This document shows, piece after piece, positions 1 through 9,686 of a stretch of 64,000 bases of DNA. Source of the stretch: Petrimonas mucosa (GTDB lineage: Bacteria; Bacteroidota; Bacteroidia; Bacteroidales; Dysgonomonadaceae). Location: positions 3,651,001-3,715,000 of the forward strand of contig NZ_LT608328.1 of assembly GCF_900095795.1 (NCBI RefSeq), in the 5' to 3' direction. Each line of letters opens with the position of its first letter. Position 1 is the stretch's first letter. The notes beneath the pieces were generated by a model that saw only the letters and a list, made by a program, of their open reading frames with translations, did no database searches and was not told the DNA's origin. Position numbers and translations under genes: made by a program.

Positions 1-408
1 ACCGATTCGGCAGTTTCGCATTGGAAATGGCTGCAAACACCCAAAAAGGAGGGTGGAATCAATGGAGTAACCTACCCGGTTGTTGCCGATCACGCACTGA
101 CCATCTCGATGGCGTATGATGTACTGGCTGGAGAGTTCGACAGTGACGAGACAACCGGCGACCCGCTGTTTGTGGGATCTCCCGAAGCGTATCGCGGACT
201 GTTCCTGATCGACAAGTCTGGTATCGTCCGTCACCAGGTGGTGAACGACATGCCGCTGGGCAGAAGCGTAGACGAGATATTGAGAGTCATCGACGCCCTC
301 CAGTTTACAGAAGAGTATGGCGAGGTATGTCCCGCCAACTGGCACAAAGGTGAAAAGGGACTCAGCGCAACCCAGGAGGGTATCGCCTCCTATCTTTCCG
401 AAAAGTAA
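1..408 (+). CDS. 2-Cys peroxiredoxin (AhpC/Prx1 type), C-terminal part
   Basis: Cytoplasmic thiol peroxidase that reduces hydrogen peroxide and organic hydroperoxides. The frame is open from the first base, so the start codon and the peroxidatic-cysteine region lie upstream and only about 135 residues are visible. These show the thioredoxin-fold core: a VVADHALTIS stretch, the strand GLFLIDKSGIVRH, and GEVCPANWHKG, which carries the resolving cysteine of typical 2-Cys enzymes. A strong terminator follows within 25 bases, so this is the last gene of its transcript. The VCPANW motif argues against a 1-Cys (Prx6) enzyme. Confidence 0.9.
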   Translation, partial: TDSAVSHWKWLQTPKKEGGINGVTYPVVADHALTISMAYDVLAGEFDSDETTGDPLFVGSPEAYRGLFLIDKSGIVRHQVVNDMPLGRSVDEILRVIDALQFTEEYGEVCPANWHKGEKGLSATQEGIASYLSEK

Positions 409-432
409 TTCCCGCTACGGATATCTCTATCG

Positions 433-473
433 ACAGCACCGGTTGGTCTACCCAGCGGTGCTGTTCCTTTTTA
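433..473 (+). terminator. intrinsic terminator of the peroxiredoxin gene
   Basis: The arms ACAGCACCG (433-441) and CGGTGCTGT (456-464) are a perfect 9-base inverted repeat. A T-rich run follows in the + direction. Confidence 0.85.
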
Positions 474-626
474 TCTATAGCCATCTATACCGATCAGACA
501 GAGAGATGCTGCCAGGGTAGTGAGAAAATAACAGCAGCGAGGCGGTCCGAGCTGCAGACAAGTGTATTTTTGAACCATTTTAGCATTGTTTTTGAGAAAA
601 TAGACAACAATATCCGGTTTTTTGAT

Positions 627-634
627 TACTTTTG
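627..634 (+). promoter_or_regulatory. Bacteroidota-type -7 element (TACTTTTG) for the aminotransferase gene
   Basis: Matches TAnnTTTG exactly and lies 69 bases before the ATG at 703. No TTTG is found at the usual 19-20 base distance upstream, so the -33 half is weak. Confidence 0.55.
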
Positions 635-650
635 CAATCAAATCACGATG

Positions 651-670
651 GATCTCCGGCAACGGAGATC
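651..670 (+). other. GNRA-capped hairpin in the leader of the aminotransferase mRNA
   Basis: GATCTCCG (651-658) and CGGAGATC (663-670) pair perfectly around a GCAA loop (659-662). With transcription starting about 5 bases after the promoter element at 627-634, the hairpin would sit close to the mRNA 5' end, a position typical of transcript-stabilising stems. Function is inferred. Confidence 0.5.
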
Positions 671-702
671 TTACCTCAATCAACAAACAACTTCTCATAC
701 GT

Positions 703-1896
703 ATGCATCCGTTATCAGCACGATTACAGTCGCTCTCTCCGTCCGAAACTTTTGCGATGGCACAAAAGAGCAACGAGCTCAAGGCTCAAGGAATTGATGT
801 AATTAACATGAGTGTGGGCGAACCCGACTTCTCTACCCCCTACCATATCAAGGAGGCGGCAAAGGAGGCGATCGACCGGAATTTCTCGTTCTATTCACCC
901 GTTGCAGGTTTTCCAGAACTGAGAAGGGCCATTTGCACGAAGCTGAAAAACGAAAATGGCCTCGATTTCGATCCGGCCCGGATAGTGGTTTCGAACGGTG
1001 CCAAGCAGTCGCTCTGCAATGTCATTCTGACCATTGTAAACAAGGGGGAGGAGGTGATTATCCCCGCACCCTACTGGGTAAGTTATCCCGAGATGGTGAA
1101 AATCGCCGAAGGGAAACCGGTATATCTCTATGCGGGCATTGAACAGGAGTACAAGATCACGGCCAAACAGCTGGAGGCAGCCATCACCCCCAATACACGT
1201 GCATTGATCCTCTGCTCTCCCTCCAACCCCACAGGGAGTGTCTATACGCGGGAGGAGCTGCAGTCACTTGCCGAAGTGCTGGAAAGGTATCCTGACATCT
1301 ATATCATCTCCGACGAGATCTATGAGAAGATTAATTATGTAGGGAAACATGAGAGTATCGCCCAGTTTGAACCGATTCGCGAACGGGTGATCGTGGTCAA
1401 CGGCGTCTCCAAGGGGTATGCTATGACAGGGTGGCGCATCGGGTGGATCGCGGCGGCAAAATGGATTGCCACAGCATGTGGTTTGCTGCAGGGACAGTAC
1501 ACTTCGGGCCCGTCGTCAATCTCGCAGAAAGCGGCCGAAGCAGCCTACACCGGCAGTCAGGATTGCGTGGAAGAGATGCGTCTAGCTTTTGAAAGGAGAA
1601 AAAACCTGATCACCAGGCTACTGAAGGAGATTCCCGATCTGAAGGTAAATGACCCCAAGGGTGCCTTCTATACCTTTGTGGAATGCAGCCGCTACCTGGG
1701 TAAGGTGTTCGGGGAAAAACGGATCGATACGGCAACCGACCTGGCCATGTTCCTTCTGGAGGAGGGACACGTTGCCTGTGTGGGCGGCGACGCGTTCGGT
1801 GCTCCCGGACACTTGCGATTCTCTTATGCCACCTCCGACGAGAAGATCGAAGCAGCCATCTCCCGGGTGAAAGAGGCACTGAAGAAACTGAGATAA
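703..1896 (+). CDS. PLP-dependent aminotransferase (aspartate/aromatic aminotransferase family)
   Basis: Class I/II (fold type I) aminotransferase of 397 residues, the usual family length. It most likely transfers the amino group between aspartate (or a related amino acid) and 2-oxoglutarate in the cytoplasm. Visible motifs are SVGEPDF near the N-terminus, the CSPSNPTGS turn, SDEIYEKI and NGVSKGYAMTGWRIGW, in which Lys237 is the predicted PLP Schiff-base lysine. Start chosen at ATG 703 (MHPLSARL), the usual N-terminus of this subgroup; the frame is open further upstream, but that part overlaps the promoter element and leader hairpin. It is monocistronic, with a terminator on its 3' side. The family assignment is firm, the precise substrate is not. 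Confidence 0.9.
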   Translation: MHPLSARLQSLSPSETFAMAQKSNELKAQGIDVINMSVGEPDFSTPYHIKEAAKEAIDRNFSFYSPVAGFPELRRAICTKLKNENGLDFDPARIVVSNGAKQSLCNVILTIVNKGEEVIIPAPYWVSYPEMVKIAEGKPVYLYAGIEQEYKITAKQLEAAITPNTRALILCSPSNPTGSVYTREELQSLAEVLERYPDIYIISDEIYEKINYVGKHESIAQFEPIRERVIVVNGVSKGYAMTGWRIGWIAAAKWIATACGLLQGQYTSGPSSISQKAAEAAYTGSQDCVEEMRLAFERRKNLITRLLKEIPDLKVNDPKGAFYTFVECSRYLGKVFGEKRIDTATDLAMFLLEEGHVACVGGDAFGAPGHLRFSYATSDEKIEAAISRVKEALKKLR

Positions 1897-1913
1897 TGAG
1901 ACAGTGAGACAAC

Positions 1914-1950
1914 AAAAAAAAGAAGCGGTCGAAAGCCGCTTCTTTTTTTT
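1914..1950. terminator. bidirectional terminator between converging genes
   Basis: AGAAGCGG (1921-1928) and CCGCTTCT (1936-1943) form the stem. It is flanked by A7 on the left and T7 on the right, so it can stop transcription from both the aminotransferase gene (+) and the endonuclease-like gene (-). Confidence 0.9.
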
Positions 1951-1960
1951 GTTTGCCACT

Positions 1961-2815
1961 TTAGAAGGTGACATTGACCAAAACCGGGAAATGGTCGGAC
2001 GGGAAACGGTAGTAGGGCATCATGTTCAAGACACCATACTTGTTGACCGTCACCCCTTCAGTAACCCAGACGTAGTCGATCCTCTCCTTGAGGGGAGAAT
2101 CTTGGCGAAAGCCGTTAAAGGTCCCCTCGGTACCATAAGGCGGTTGGGCCGTAACCAGGTAGGAATCTTTCAACCGGCCATCCTCCCTCAATATCCTGAT
2201 CGGCTCATCATCGGGAGTGGCGTTAAAATCGCCGGTACAGAAAACCACACCCTTTCCTCCGGTAATCTCCTCAATCTTCTTCAACAGCAACAACGAGGAG
2301 TTCCTTCGCGCTTCGAGACCCTCGTGATCATAATGGGAATTGAAAACAAAAAATTGCTTTCCGCTCTCTTTCTCCTTGAACTTGGCCCAGGAACAGATCC
2401 GGTTGCAACAGGTAGCATCCCAACCTTTTCCCGGCACATCGGGTGTTTCGGAATACCAGAAATCGCCGCTGTCCAGCAGTTCGAAGCGATCCTTCTTGTA
2501 GAGAATGGCCGAATGTTCACCGCCATCCTTGCCGTCGTCGCGACCCGAACCGGTGTAGGCGTAATTTCCAAGTTCGAGAATATCGTTCAATTGATGCTGA
2601 AAGGCCTCCTGTGTACCCACGATGTCGAAATCGTGAAACCGGATGATCTCTTTTACCATCTCGCGGCGATACTTCCAGGCATTCGGATGGTCACGCTTGG
2701 TATCCATCAGGATGTTGTAGGAGGCGACATTCATCGTAAGGCTTTTCTTTGCAGTGGAACAGCCAACAAAGGTCATGCTGGAAAACAGCAGAAAAAAATA
2801 GAATAATCGTTTCAT
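1961..2815 (-). CDS. endonuclease/exonuclease/phosphatase-family lipoprotein
   Basis: Metal-dependent phosphodiesterase-fold (EEP) protein of 284 residues exported as a lipoprotein: the N-terminus MKRLFYFFLLFSSMTFVGC ends in a lipobox cysteine at position 19. The EEP signature residues are present: NxxxMD near residue 37, GTQEAF (the metal-binding glutamate), SHYDHEG, GDFNATPDD and the terminal SDHFPV. Such Bacteroidales proteins are thought to cleave phosphodiesters or phosphate esters outside the cytoplasmic membrane; the substrate here is unknown. It is a single-gene unit with a TAnnTTTG element upstream and a shared terminator downstream. Confidence 0.85.
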   Translation of the reverse strand: MKRLFYFFLLFSSMTFVGCSTAKKSLTMNVASYNILMDTKRDHPNAWKYRREMVKEIIRFHDFDIVGTQEAFQHQLNDILELGNYAYTGSGRDDGKDGGEHSAILYKKDRFELLDSGDFWYSETPDVPGKGWDATCCNRICSWAKFKEKESGKQFFVFNSHYDHEGLEARRNSSLLLLKKIEEITGGKGVVFCTGDFNATPDDEPIRILREDGRLKDSYLVTAQPPYGTEGTFNGFRQDSPLKERIDYVWVTEGVTVNKYGVLNMMPYYRFPSDHFPVLVNVTF

Positions 2816-2861
2816 CTCTGTATCTCTTCATTTATGGTTGTCAACCCTGAGGTTTAGCGCC

Positions 2862-2869
2862 CAAAAATA
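2862..2869 (-). promoter_or_regulatory. -7 element (TATTTTTG on the minus strand) for the EEP lipoprotein gene
   Basis: The + strand reads CAAAAATA, so the minus strand has TATTTTTG, an exact TAnnTTTG match 47 bases before the ATG at 2815. No clear -33 TTTG at the right spacing. Confidence 0.5.
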
Positions 2870-3011
2870 CAATTAAAAAAAATATTTGCGAAGGTATCAC
2901 AAAATAAATCGGCACCATTCTGGCATCGGAAATCTCTAAAAAGAACGTTTCTAAATAAGGAGGGGCGACAAATTAATACTCCATTTATTCTTTTTTGACG
3001 CGATAAAATGC

Positions 3012-3019
3012 TATTTTTG
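3012..3019 (+). promoter_or_regulatory. -7 element (TATTTTTG) of the sdh operon
   Basis: Exact TAnnTTTG match 108 bases before sdhC. The implied leader of about 100 bases is AT-rich, with no recognisable riboswitch. A TTTG lies only 14 bases upstream, closer than the usual spacing. Confidence 0.5.
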
Positions 3020-3126
3020 TGCTCTCATTTACATTACCAAATTCCTATAGATCAAATTTATAGTTTTTTAAACCAGTGCGATTGAAAATCAAATAATTAT
3101 TAAATACAATTTTAAACAATAACTCT

Positions 3127-3813
3127 ATGAGCTGGCTAATTAATTCTTCTATTGGACGGAAACTCATCATGAGTATTTCCGGTTTGTTTCTCGTCCTCTT
3201 TCTGATGTTCCACAGTTTGATGAATTTTGTAGTGATCATCTCGGCCGATGCATACAATACCATCGCCGCGACACTGGGTGCCAACTGGTACGCCCTTATC
3301 GCGACCGGCATTCTGGCGTTGGGCTTTATTTTCCACATCATCTATGCGTTGATCCTGTCACTCCAGAACCTGAAGGCAAGAGGTGCAAGCAGATATGCCG
3401 TTAGCGATTCTCAAAAGAACGTTTCATGGGCTTCAAAAAATATGTTGGTCCTGGGTATCATCGTCCTGGGATTCCTTGCGCTTCACCTGATCCACTTCTG
3501 GTCGAAGATGCAATTGGTTGAACTGATGCACGGACACAACTATGCAGCTGCAGGTTACCACGATCCGACCGACGGAGCCTATTTCATCCGTGAACTCTTC
3601 ACCCAGCCGCTTTACAGCAGCATCTATATCGTATGGCTCGTTGCACTGTGGTATCATCTTACACACGGTTTCTGGAGCGCCATGCAGACACTGGGATTGA
3701 ACAACAAGACCTGGCTGCCCCGCATAAAGAAGATCTCCTATGTATTAGCTACCATTATCTGCCTGCTGTTCATTTCCGTTCCGGTTTATTATCTGCTTGG
3801 CTTTGGAGCCTGA
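3127..3813 (+). CDS. sdhC: succinate dehydrogenase/fumarate reductase cytochrome b subunit
   Basis: Membrane anchor of complex II, 228 residues with five predicted membrane segments, the size of the single fused anchor (type B) found in Bacteroidota and epsilonproteobacteria. Histidines suited to bind two hemes are seen in FHSLMNF, FHIIYAL, LHLIHFW and YHLTHGFW. It passes electrons between the quinone pool and the flavoprotein. First gene of sdhC-sdhA-sdhB, 28 bases before sdhA. In anaerobic Bacteroidales the complex mainly runs as fumarate reductase (frdC is an equally good name). Confidence 0.93.
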   Translation: MSWLINSSIGRKLIMSISGLFLVLFLMFHSLMNFVVIISADAYNTIAATLGANWYALIATGILALGFIFHIIYALILSLQNLKARGASRYAVSDSQKNVSWASKNMLVLGIIVLGFLALHLIHFWSKMQLVELMHGHNYAAAGYHDPTDGAYFIRELFTQPLYSSIYIVWLVALWYHLTHGFWSAMQTLGLNNKTWLPRIKKISYVLATIICLLFISVPVYYLLGFGA

Positions 3814-3841
3814 TTTTTACTAAAAAAAAATTGATAACATT

Positions 3842-5845
3842 ATGATAAACAAAGAAGACGAAACTGTAAAAGTAGAAAACAACACTACTATGACAGACAA
3901 TACGATAAAGCTGGATTCAAAAATTCCAAAAGGGCCGTTGGCCGAGAAATGGTCGAACTACAAGGCAACCCAGAAACTGGTGAACCCCGCCAACAAACGC
4001 CGTCTCGACATCATTGTCGTGGGAACCGGTCTTGCCGGTGCATCGGCTGCGGCATCACTGGGTGAATTGGGATTCAATGTATTGAACTTCTGTATCCAGG
4101 ACTCTCCCCGTCGCGCACACTCCATTGCCGCCCAGGGAGGAATCAACGCTGCCAAGAACTATCAGAACGACGGCGACTCCGTTTACCGTCTCTTCTACGA
4201 TACGATCAAAGGGGGCGACTACAGGGCGCGCGAAGCAAACGTCTACCGCCTTGCCGAAGTCTCCAACAACATCATCGACCAGTGCGTGGCCCAAGGTGTT
4301 CCTTTTGCCCGCGAATATGGAGGATTGCTAGACAACCGCTCCTTCGGCGGTGCTCAGGTGTCACGTACCTTCTATGCCCGCGGACAGACGGGCCAACAGC
4401 TGCTTCTTGGCGCCTACAGCGCTTTGAGCCGTGCGGTGAACAAGAATCAGGTAAAACTCTATACCCGTTACGAAATGGTGGATCTCGTAATTATCGACGG
4501 TCGCGCCCGCGGTATCATCGCCCGTAATCTCGTAACCGGCAAACTGGAAAGATTTGCGGCCCATGCCGTGGTTATCGCCACCGGCGGATATGGTAACACC
4601 TTCTTCCTCTCAACCAACGCCATGGGTTCAAACGGATCTGCCGCATGGCAATGTTACAAGAAGGGTGCATACTTTGCAAATCCCTGTATGGCGCAAATTC
4701 ACCCGACCTGTATCCCGGTTCACGGCGAGTTCCAGTCGAAACTGACATTGATGTCGGAATCGCTGCGTAATGACGGTAGAATCTGGGTGCCCAAGAAACT
4801 TGAAGACGCCAAGGCTATCAGAGAAGGGAAACTGAGGCCGACAGATATAAAGGAAGAGGATCGCGACTACTATCTCGAACGCCGTTATCCCGCATTCGGA
4901 AACCTTGTTCCCCGCGACGTGGCCTCACGTGCAGCCAAAGAGCGGTGCGACGCAGGCTATGGAGTAGGCACAACGGGACTGGCTGTATACCTCGATTTTG
5001 CGGATGCCATCAAACGTCTTGGCAAGGATGTGGTGGAAGCCCGCTACGGCAACCTGTTCCAGATGTATGAAAAGATTGTCGACGACAATCCGTACGAAAC
5101 CCCGATGATGATCTACCCGGCCATCCACTACACCATGGGGGGACTTTGGGTCGATTACGAACTGATGACCTCCATCCCCGGACTCTTCGCCATAGGTGAG
5201 GCCAACTTCTCCGACCATGGAGCAAACCGGTTGGGTGCTTCCGCACTGATGCAGGGGCTGGCAGACGGTTATTTCGTGCTGCCCTATACCATCCAGAGCT
5301 ATCTGTCCGACCAGATCCGGGTACCCAGGTTCAGCACCGACAGCCCCGAGTTCGAAGAGGCGGAGAAGGGAGTAAATGCACGGATGGACAGGCTGATGAG
5401 CATCAAGGGAACCCATTCGGTAGACTATTTCCACAAGAAACTGGGCCACATCATGTGGGACTTTGTGGGAATGGCCCGCGAAGCTGAGGGTCTGAAAAAA
5501 GCGATCGGATCGCTCAAGGAACTGAAACGTGAGTTCTGGTCGGATGTACGGATTCCGGGTGAAAAAAATTCGTTGAACGTTGAGTTGGAGAAGGCGATCC
5601 GTCTGGCCGATTTTATCGAGATTGGAGAGCTGATGGCTCACGATGCGCTCGACAGGGAAGAATCGTGCGGTGGACACTTCCGCGTAGAACATCAGACCGA
5701 GGAGGGAGAAGCCTTGCGTCATGACGACAAGTTCGCCTATGTCTCCTGCTGGGAATATCAGGGCGAGGAGAAAGATCCCGTAATGTACAAGGAGCCTCTC
5801 AACTATGAATTTATCGAGAGACAACAACGCAATTATAAGTCGTAA
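3842..5845 (+). CDS. sdhA: succinate dehydrogenase/fumarate reductase flavoprotein subunit
   Basis: Catalytic FAD subunit interconverting succinate and fumarate. The dinucleotide fold [20 protein letters not shown] is near residue 60. The covalent-FAD motif [10 protein letters not shown] follows, then the substrate-binding [11 protein letters not shown] and [11 protein letters not shown], and the C-terminal flavoprotein domain. ATG 3842 gives 667 residues; a second in-frame ATG at 3890 ([13 protein letters not shown]) gives 651 and is equally plausible, as the first 16 residues are low-complexity. Second gene of the operon, with sdhB starting 19 bases after its stop. Confidence 0.95.
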   Translation: MINKEDETVKVENNTTMTDNTIKLDSKIPKGPLAEKWSNYKATQKLVNPANKRRLDIIVVGTGLAGASAAASLGELGFNVLNFCIQDSPRRAHSIAAQGGINAAKNYQNDGDSVYRLFYDTIKGGDYRAREANVYRLAEVSNNIIDQCVAQGVPFAREYGGLLDNRSFGGAQVSRTFYARGQTGQQLLLGAYSALSRAVNKNQVKLYTRYEMVDLVIIDGRARGIIARNLVTGKLERFAAHAVVIATGGYGNTFFLSTNAMGSNGSAAWQCYKKGAYFANPCMAQIHPTCIPVHGEFQSKLTLMSESLRNDGRIWVPKKLEDAKAIREGKLRPTDIKEEDRDYYLERRYPAFGNLVPRDVASRAAKERCDAGYGVGTTGLAVYLDFADAIKRLGKDVVEARYGNLFQMYEKIVDDNPYETPMMIYPAIHYTMGGLWVDYELMTSIPGLFAIGEANFSDHGANRLGASALMQGLADGYFVLPYTIQSYLSDQIRVPRFSTDSPEFEEAEKGVNARMDRLMSIKGTHSVDYFHKKLGHIMWDFVGMAREAEGLKKAIGSLKELKREFWSDVRIPGEKNSLNVELEKAIRLADFIEIGELMAHDALDREESCGGHFRVEHQTEEGEALRHDDKFAYVSCWEYQGEEKDPVMYKEPLNYEFIERQQRNYKS

Positions 5846-5864
5846 TTTAAAATCGTATCACCCT

Positions 5865-6620
5865 ATGGACAAAAATATAAACATCAACGTAAAAGTATGG
5901 CGTCAAAAAGGTCCGAAAGAGAAAGGACATTTTGAGACCTACGCATTGAAAGATATCTCGCAAGGCAGTTCATTCCTCGAAATGATGGATATCCTGAATG
6001 AGCAGCTGATCAACGAAGGAAAGGATCCGGTTGTATTCGACCACGATTGCCGCGAAGGCATTTGCGGAATGTGCAGCCTCTATATCAACGGACATCCGCA
6101 CGGACCCGATGAAGATATCACTACTTGCCAGCTCCACATGCGTAAATTCAACGACGGAGACACCATCACTGTAGAGCCGTGGCGTTCGGCCGGTTTCCCG
6201 GTTATCCGCGACCTGATGGTAGATAGGAGCGCATTCGACAAGATTATCCAGGCTGGAGGTTATGTCTCGGTAAACACAGGCGGTGTTCCCGACGGTAATG
6301 CTATACCCATTCCAAAACATATTGCCGACGAGGCGATGGATGCTGCTGCATGTATCGGTTGCGGGGCCTGCGTGGCAACCTGCAAGAACGGATCGGCCAT
6401 GCTCTTTGTTGCGGCAAAAGTGAGCCAGCTGGCTCTGCTCCCGCAGGGACAGGTTGAGCGGGCAAAACGGGCCAAGGCGATGGTGGCCAAGATGGATGAG
6501 CTCGGTTTTGGTAACTGTACCAACACGGGAGCCTGCGAACAGGAGTGCCCGAAGAATATCTCCATCAGCCACATTGCACGGTTGAACCGCGAATATTTGA
6601 AAGCAAAGATCAAAGATTAA
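5865..6620 (+). CDS. sdhB: succinate dehydrogenase/fumarate reductase iron-sulfur subunit
   Basis: Electron-transfer subunit linking the FAD of SdhA to the hemes of SdhC, 251 residues. The 2Fe-2S ferredoxin domain carries [12 protein letters not shown] and a later TTC; the C-terminal domain carries [11 protein letters not shown] and [12 protein letters not shown] for the 4Fe-4S and 3Fe-4S centres. Start chosen at ATG 5865 ([12 protein letters not shown]) after the sdhA stop; the frame runs further upstream only as overlap with sdhA. Last gene of the operon, followed by a strong hairpin terminator. Confidence 0.94.
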   Translation: MDKNININVKVWRQKGPKEKGHFETYALKDISQGSSFLEMMDILNEQLINEGKDPVVFDHDCREGICGMCSLYINGHPHGPDEDITTCQLHMRKFNDGDTITVEPWRSAGFPVIRDLMVDRSAFDKIIQAGGYVSVNTGGVPDGNAIPIPKHIADEAMDAAACIGCGACVATCKNGSAMLFVAAKVSQLALLPQGQVERAKRAKAMVAKMDELGFGNCTNTGACEQECPKNISISHIARLNREYLKAKIKD

Positions 6621-6640
6621 TCTTCTTAATATCAATAGAT

Positions 6641-6680
6641 AAAGCGTTTTGCCCTATCATGGGGCAGAACGCTTTTCTTT
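6641..6680 (+). terminator. terminator of the sdh operon
   Basis: AAAGCGTTTTGCCC (6641-6654) pairs with GGGCAGAACGCTTT with one mismatch, followed by a T-rich run in the + direction. Confidence 0.88.
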
Positions 6681-6755
6681 TCTGCAAGAGTACCGGTGAT
6701 TGAATTAATTTGAAATTTTGTTTCAACTTTTTCCCGTTTTAACTGTCATAGTATG

Positions 6756-6763
6756 TAGATTTG
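6756..6763 (+). promoter_or_regulatory. -7 element (TAGATTTG) of the barrel protein gene
   Basis: Exact TAnnTTTG match, 41 bases before ATG 6804. No good -33 TTTG at the expected distance. Confidence 0.45.
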
Positions 6764-6803
6764 CAACTGGAAACGGAATGATTCACATTTAAAAGCTTCT
6801 ACA

Positions 6804-7430
6804 ATGAAATTGAACAAATCTTGGATTATCTGCCTGTTCGTCCTGCTTTTGACAGGTGGTACTGCCAGTGCTCAATTGCGCTTTGGCATAAGGGGAGAGG
6901 TGGGTGTCAACAAGCCATCCTTTACCAAGGATCTCTTCTCGGTGGAGAACATGAATGATTTTAAGGTGGGGCCAACAGTCGAGTTGCTGCTCCCGGTGGC
7001 CGATTTTGGCTTTGATGCGTCTATCCTCTATAGCAACGGGAAGATGAACGTAAAGAGAATTGATCAGGATGGGATTGGAAGCTTGATTGAAGATGTTTCA
7101 AGCCACTCCATCGACGTTCCGGTGAACCTGAAATACAGGGCTGATCTGATCTCCTCGCTGGCTGCATTCTTTGCGGCCGGTCCCTACATCAATGTCCTGC
7201 TATCGGAAGATGAGTTGACTTATGACGATTTTGTCGACATGGTTAAGGCAAAAAACTTCCAGGCAGGGATCAACCTGGGTGCCGGCGTGGAGCTGTTTGA
7301 GCGACTGGCCGTGGGATTCAACTACAGGATTAAGATGACCGACGATTACTCGGTAAGTGAACCCGACTTTGAAGAGCTCTTCAACCAGAAGAAGGGAATC
7401 TGGTCGGTCACCGCTACCCTCTTCTTCTAA
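6804..7430 (+). CDS. outer-membrane beta-barrel (porin-like) protein
   Basis: 208 residues with a signal peptide (MKLNKSWIICLFVLLLTGGTASAQ, cleavage expected after ASA) and a body of alternating hydrophobic strands typical of small 8-stranded OmpA/OmpX-like or PorT-like barrels of Bacteroidota. It ends in an aromatic residue (ATLFF), the usual recognition tail for outer-membrane insertion. It stands alone behind its own promoter and ends 13 bases before priA. A specific function cannot be read from the sequence. Confidence 0.8.
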   Translation: MKLNKSWIICLFVLLLTGGTASAQLRFGIRGEVGVNKPSFTKDLFSVENMNDFKVGPTVELLLPVADFGFDASILYSNGKMNVKRIDQDGIGSLIEDVSSHSIDVPVNLKYRADLISSLAAFFAAGPYINVLLSEDELTYDDFVDMVKAKNFQAGINLGAGVELFERLAVGFNYRIKMTDDYSVSEPDFEELFNQKKGIWSVTATLFF

Positions 7431-7443
7431 AGCCAGTTGAGTG

Positions 7444-9681
7444 ATGCTGTATGCCGATGTAGTCCTGCCGCTCCCTTTAGCCGATACTTTTACCTACTCC
7501 GTACCCGAGGAGATGGAACGGGAGATAGGTATCGGATTCAGGGTAGTTGTTCCCTTCGGTAACCGGAAACACTATACGGCAATTGTCTTGAAACTCCACC
7601 GGAACGCTCCGGCGGGTGTTGAAGTGAAGAGGATCTACTCCCTCACCGATAGAGATCCCGTCTTAAACGGATACCAGATCAGGTTGTGGGAGTGGATCGC
7701 CTATTATTATCTCTCGCCCCTGGGGGATGTATTTAGGGCGGCACTGCCGTCGGTGATGAAGCCCCGCAACCTGGAGGAGAGATACAGGTCGAAAAGGGAA
7801 ATCCATGTCCGGATCAACCGGGATATCGCAGATAGCGATCGGCTAACCGCCCGGAGCAAAAAGCAGGCAGCACTTCTGCAGTCACTGAAGAGGCTGTTTG
7901 AAGAGGAGGGGATAGCAAGCCTTCCCCAAAAGGAGATACCGGTCAGAACCGGATTCAGCAATGCGGTACTGCAAGGATTGATTGAGAAAGGTCTGGTGAT
8001 CCGGTACACCGAGGAGGTCAGCCGGCTCGAGACGCACCCCTCGTCGCAGCGCAAGAGCTTCGAGCTGAACAGCTATCAGCAGAAGGCACTCGATGAGGTG
8101 AACCGCTGTTTTGAGGAGAAGAGGGTCTGCCTGTTGCACGGCGTAACATCGAGCGGAAAGACCGAGATCTATATCCACCTTATCGAACAGCAGCTGAAAG
8201 AGGGGAAACAGACGCTATACCTGGTTCCCGAGATTGCCCTCACCACACAACTGATGTCGAGGCTCAGCCACGTTTTCGGAGATCAGCTGGGGATCTATCA
8301 CTCAAAGATCAACGACAACGAACGTACCGAGATCTGGCAGAAGATGGCCTCCGATTCTCCTTACAAGATCATCATCGGTGTCCGCTCGTCGCTCTTCCTG
8401 CCGTTCAGCCGTTTGGGACTGGTGATCGTGGACGAGGAGCATGAAACGGGTTACAAACAACAGGAGCCTGCACCCCGGTACCACGCACGCGACACCGCCA
8501 TCGTACTGGCACAACTGTTTGGAGCCAGCACCTTGCTGGGATCGGCCACACCCTCGATCGAAAGCTACCATAACGCCGTAACCGGGAAATATGGACTGGT
8601 GAGTCTCGAAAAGAGGTTTGAGGATATTGAGCATCCCGTCATCTCGTTCGAAAACACACGGGAGCTGCAGCGGAAGAGGAAGATGAAGGAACTGCTCGCA
8701 CCGGGATTGATCGAGAAAATCGATAACGCGTTGAAACGGGGGGAGCAGGTGATTCTCTTCCGCAACCGGCGTGGATTTGCACCGATGCTCGAGTGCCGGC
8801 TCTGTGGCTGGATACCGAAATGCAGCAGTTGCGACGTATCCCTTACCTACCATAAAAATAGCAAGGAGCTGAAATGCCACTACTGCAACAGGAGTTTTAA
8901 ACCTGCCGCGGAATGTCCGGTCTGCCATGAACAGAGCGTTGAGCCGGTAGGAACAGGTACCGAAAAATTGGAGGAGGAGGTGGCAAAACTCTTCCCCGAT
9001 GCCGTTGTGGCGCGGATGGATACCGATACCACACGCGGAAAGCATTCCTACGAAAAGATCATCGCCGATTTTCAACAGAAGCGGGTGCAGATCCTGGTAG
9101 GGACCCAGATGCTGGCAAAGGGTCTCGATTTCGACAATGTGGGTGTCGTGGGGATCATTGCCGCCGACGGGCTGCTCAATCACCCCGATTTCAGGTCGCA
9201 TGAGCGGGGTTTTCAACTGATGCTTCAGGCGGCTGGACGGGCCGGCAGAAAAAAGAGGCAAGGGGAGGTGGTCATCCAGACTGCCGATCCCGAACAACCG
9301 GTCTACCGCTACCTGCGGGCAAACGATTATGATGGGTTCTACCGCTCACAGCTGGCCGAACGGAAACTGTTCGGCTACCCGCCCTACAAACGGCTGATCA
9401 CGATCCTATTCAAGCACAAGGAAGAGGAGAGGGTGGAATCGGGTGCCAAATATTTTGCCCGGTTGCTGAAACAATCACTCGGCGAGATGGTGCTGGGCCC
9501 CAACAAACCGCTCATCGGCCGTATCAGGCAGTACCATATCCGGCAGGTGCTGTTGAAACTCGATACCCATCTCTCTCCCTCCAAAACACGAGATTTCATC
9601 AAATCGGTCGAGGCCCGTTTCCGGGAGAACCCCAGCTACAGGTATCTCCTTCTCCATTACGACGTGGACAGTCTCTCATAG
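7444..9681 (+). CDS. priA: primosomal protein N' (replication restart helicase)
   Basis: PriA reloads the replisome at collapsed forks by binding branched DNA, unwinding 3' to 5' and recruiting the helicase loader. The 745-residue protein has the N-terminal 3'-DNA-binding domain (YADVVLPLPLADTFTYSVP), Walker A GVTSSGKTEIY, the DEEH box in VDEEHETGYKQQE, and the zinc module with cysteine pairs CRLCGWIPKCSSC and CHYC...CPVC. The helicase C-terminal motif is LVGTQMLAKGLDFDNV. A GTG directly precedes ATG 7444; ATG is preferred. The stop codon lies only 5 bases from the 3' end of the group II intron. Confidence 0.96.
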   Translation: MLYADVVLPLPLADTFTYSVPEEMEREIGIGFRVVVPFGNRKHYTAIVLKLHRNAPAGVEVKRIYSLTDRDPVLNGYQIRLWEWIAYYYLSPLGDVFRAALPSVMKPRNLEERYRSKREIHVRINRDIADSDRLTARSKKQAALLQSLKRLFEEEGIASLPQKEIPVRTGFSNAVLQGLIEKGLVIRYTEEVSRLETHPSSQRKSFELNSYQQKALDEVNRCFEEKRVCLLHGVTSSGKTEIYIHLIEQQLKEGKQTLYLVPEIALTTQLMSRLSHVFGDQLGIYHSKINDNERTEIWQKMASDSPYKIIIGVRSSLFLPFSRLGLVIVDEEHETGYKQQEPAPRYHARDTAIVLAQLFGASTLLGSATPSIESYHNAVTGKYGLVSLEKRFEDIEHPVISFENTRELQRKRKMKELLAPGLIEKIDNALKRGEQVILFRNRRGFAPMLECRLCGWIPKCSSCDVSLTYHKNSKELKCHYCNRSFKPAAECPVCHEQSVEPVGTGTEKLEEEVAKLFPDAVVARMDTDTTRGKHSYEKIIADFQQKRVQILVGTQMLAKGLDFDNVGVVGIIAADGLLNHPDFRSHERGFQLMLQAAGRAGRKKRQGEVVIQTADPEQPVYRYLRANDYDGFYRSQLAERKLFGYPPYKRLITILFKHKEEERVESGAKYFARLLKQSLGEMVLGPNKPLIGRIRQYHIRQVLLKLDTHLSPSKTRDFIKSVEARFRENPSYRYLLLHYDVDSLS

Positions 9682-9686
9682 AGACA

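Noticed and set aside
1904-2806. 300-codon open frame on the + strand across the EEP lipoprotein gene
   Set aside because: It is the antisense of a gene with clear lipoprotein signal and catalytic motifs, and its product resembles nothing.
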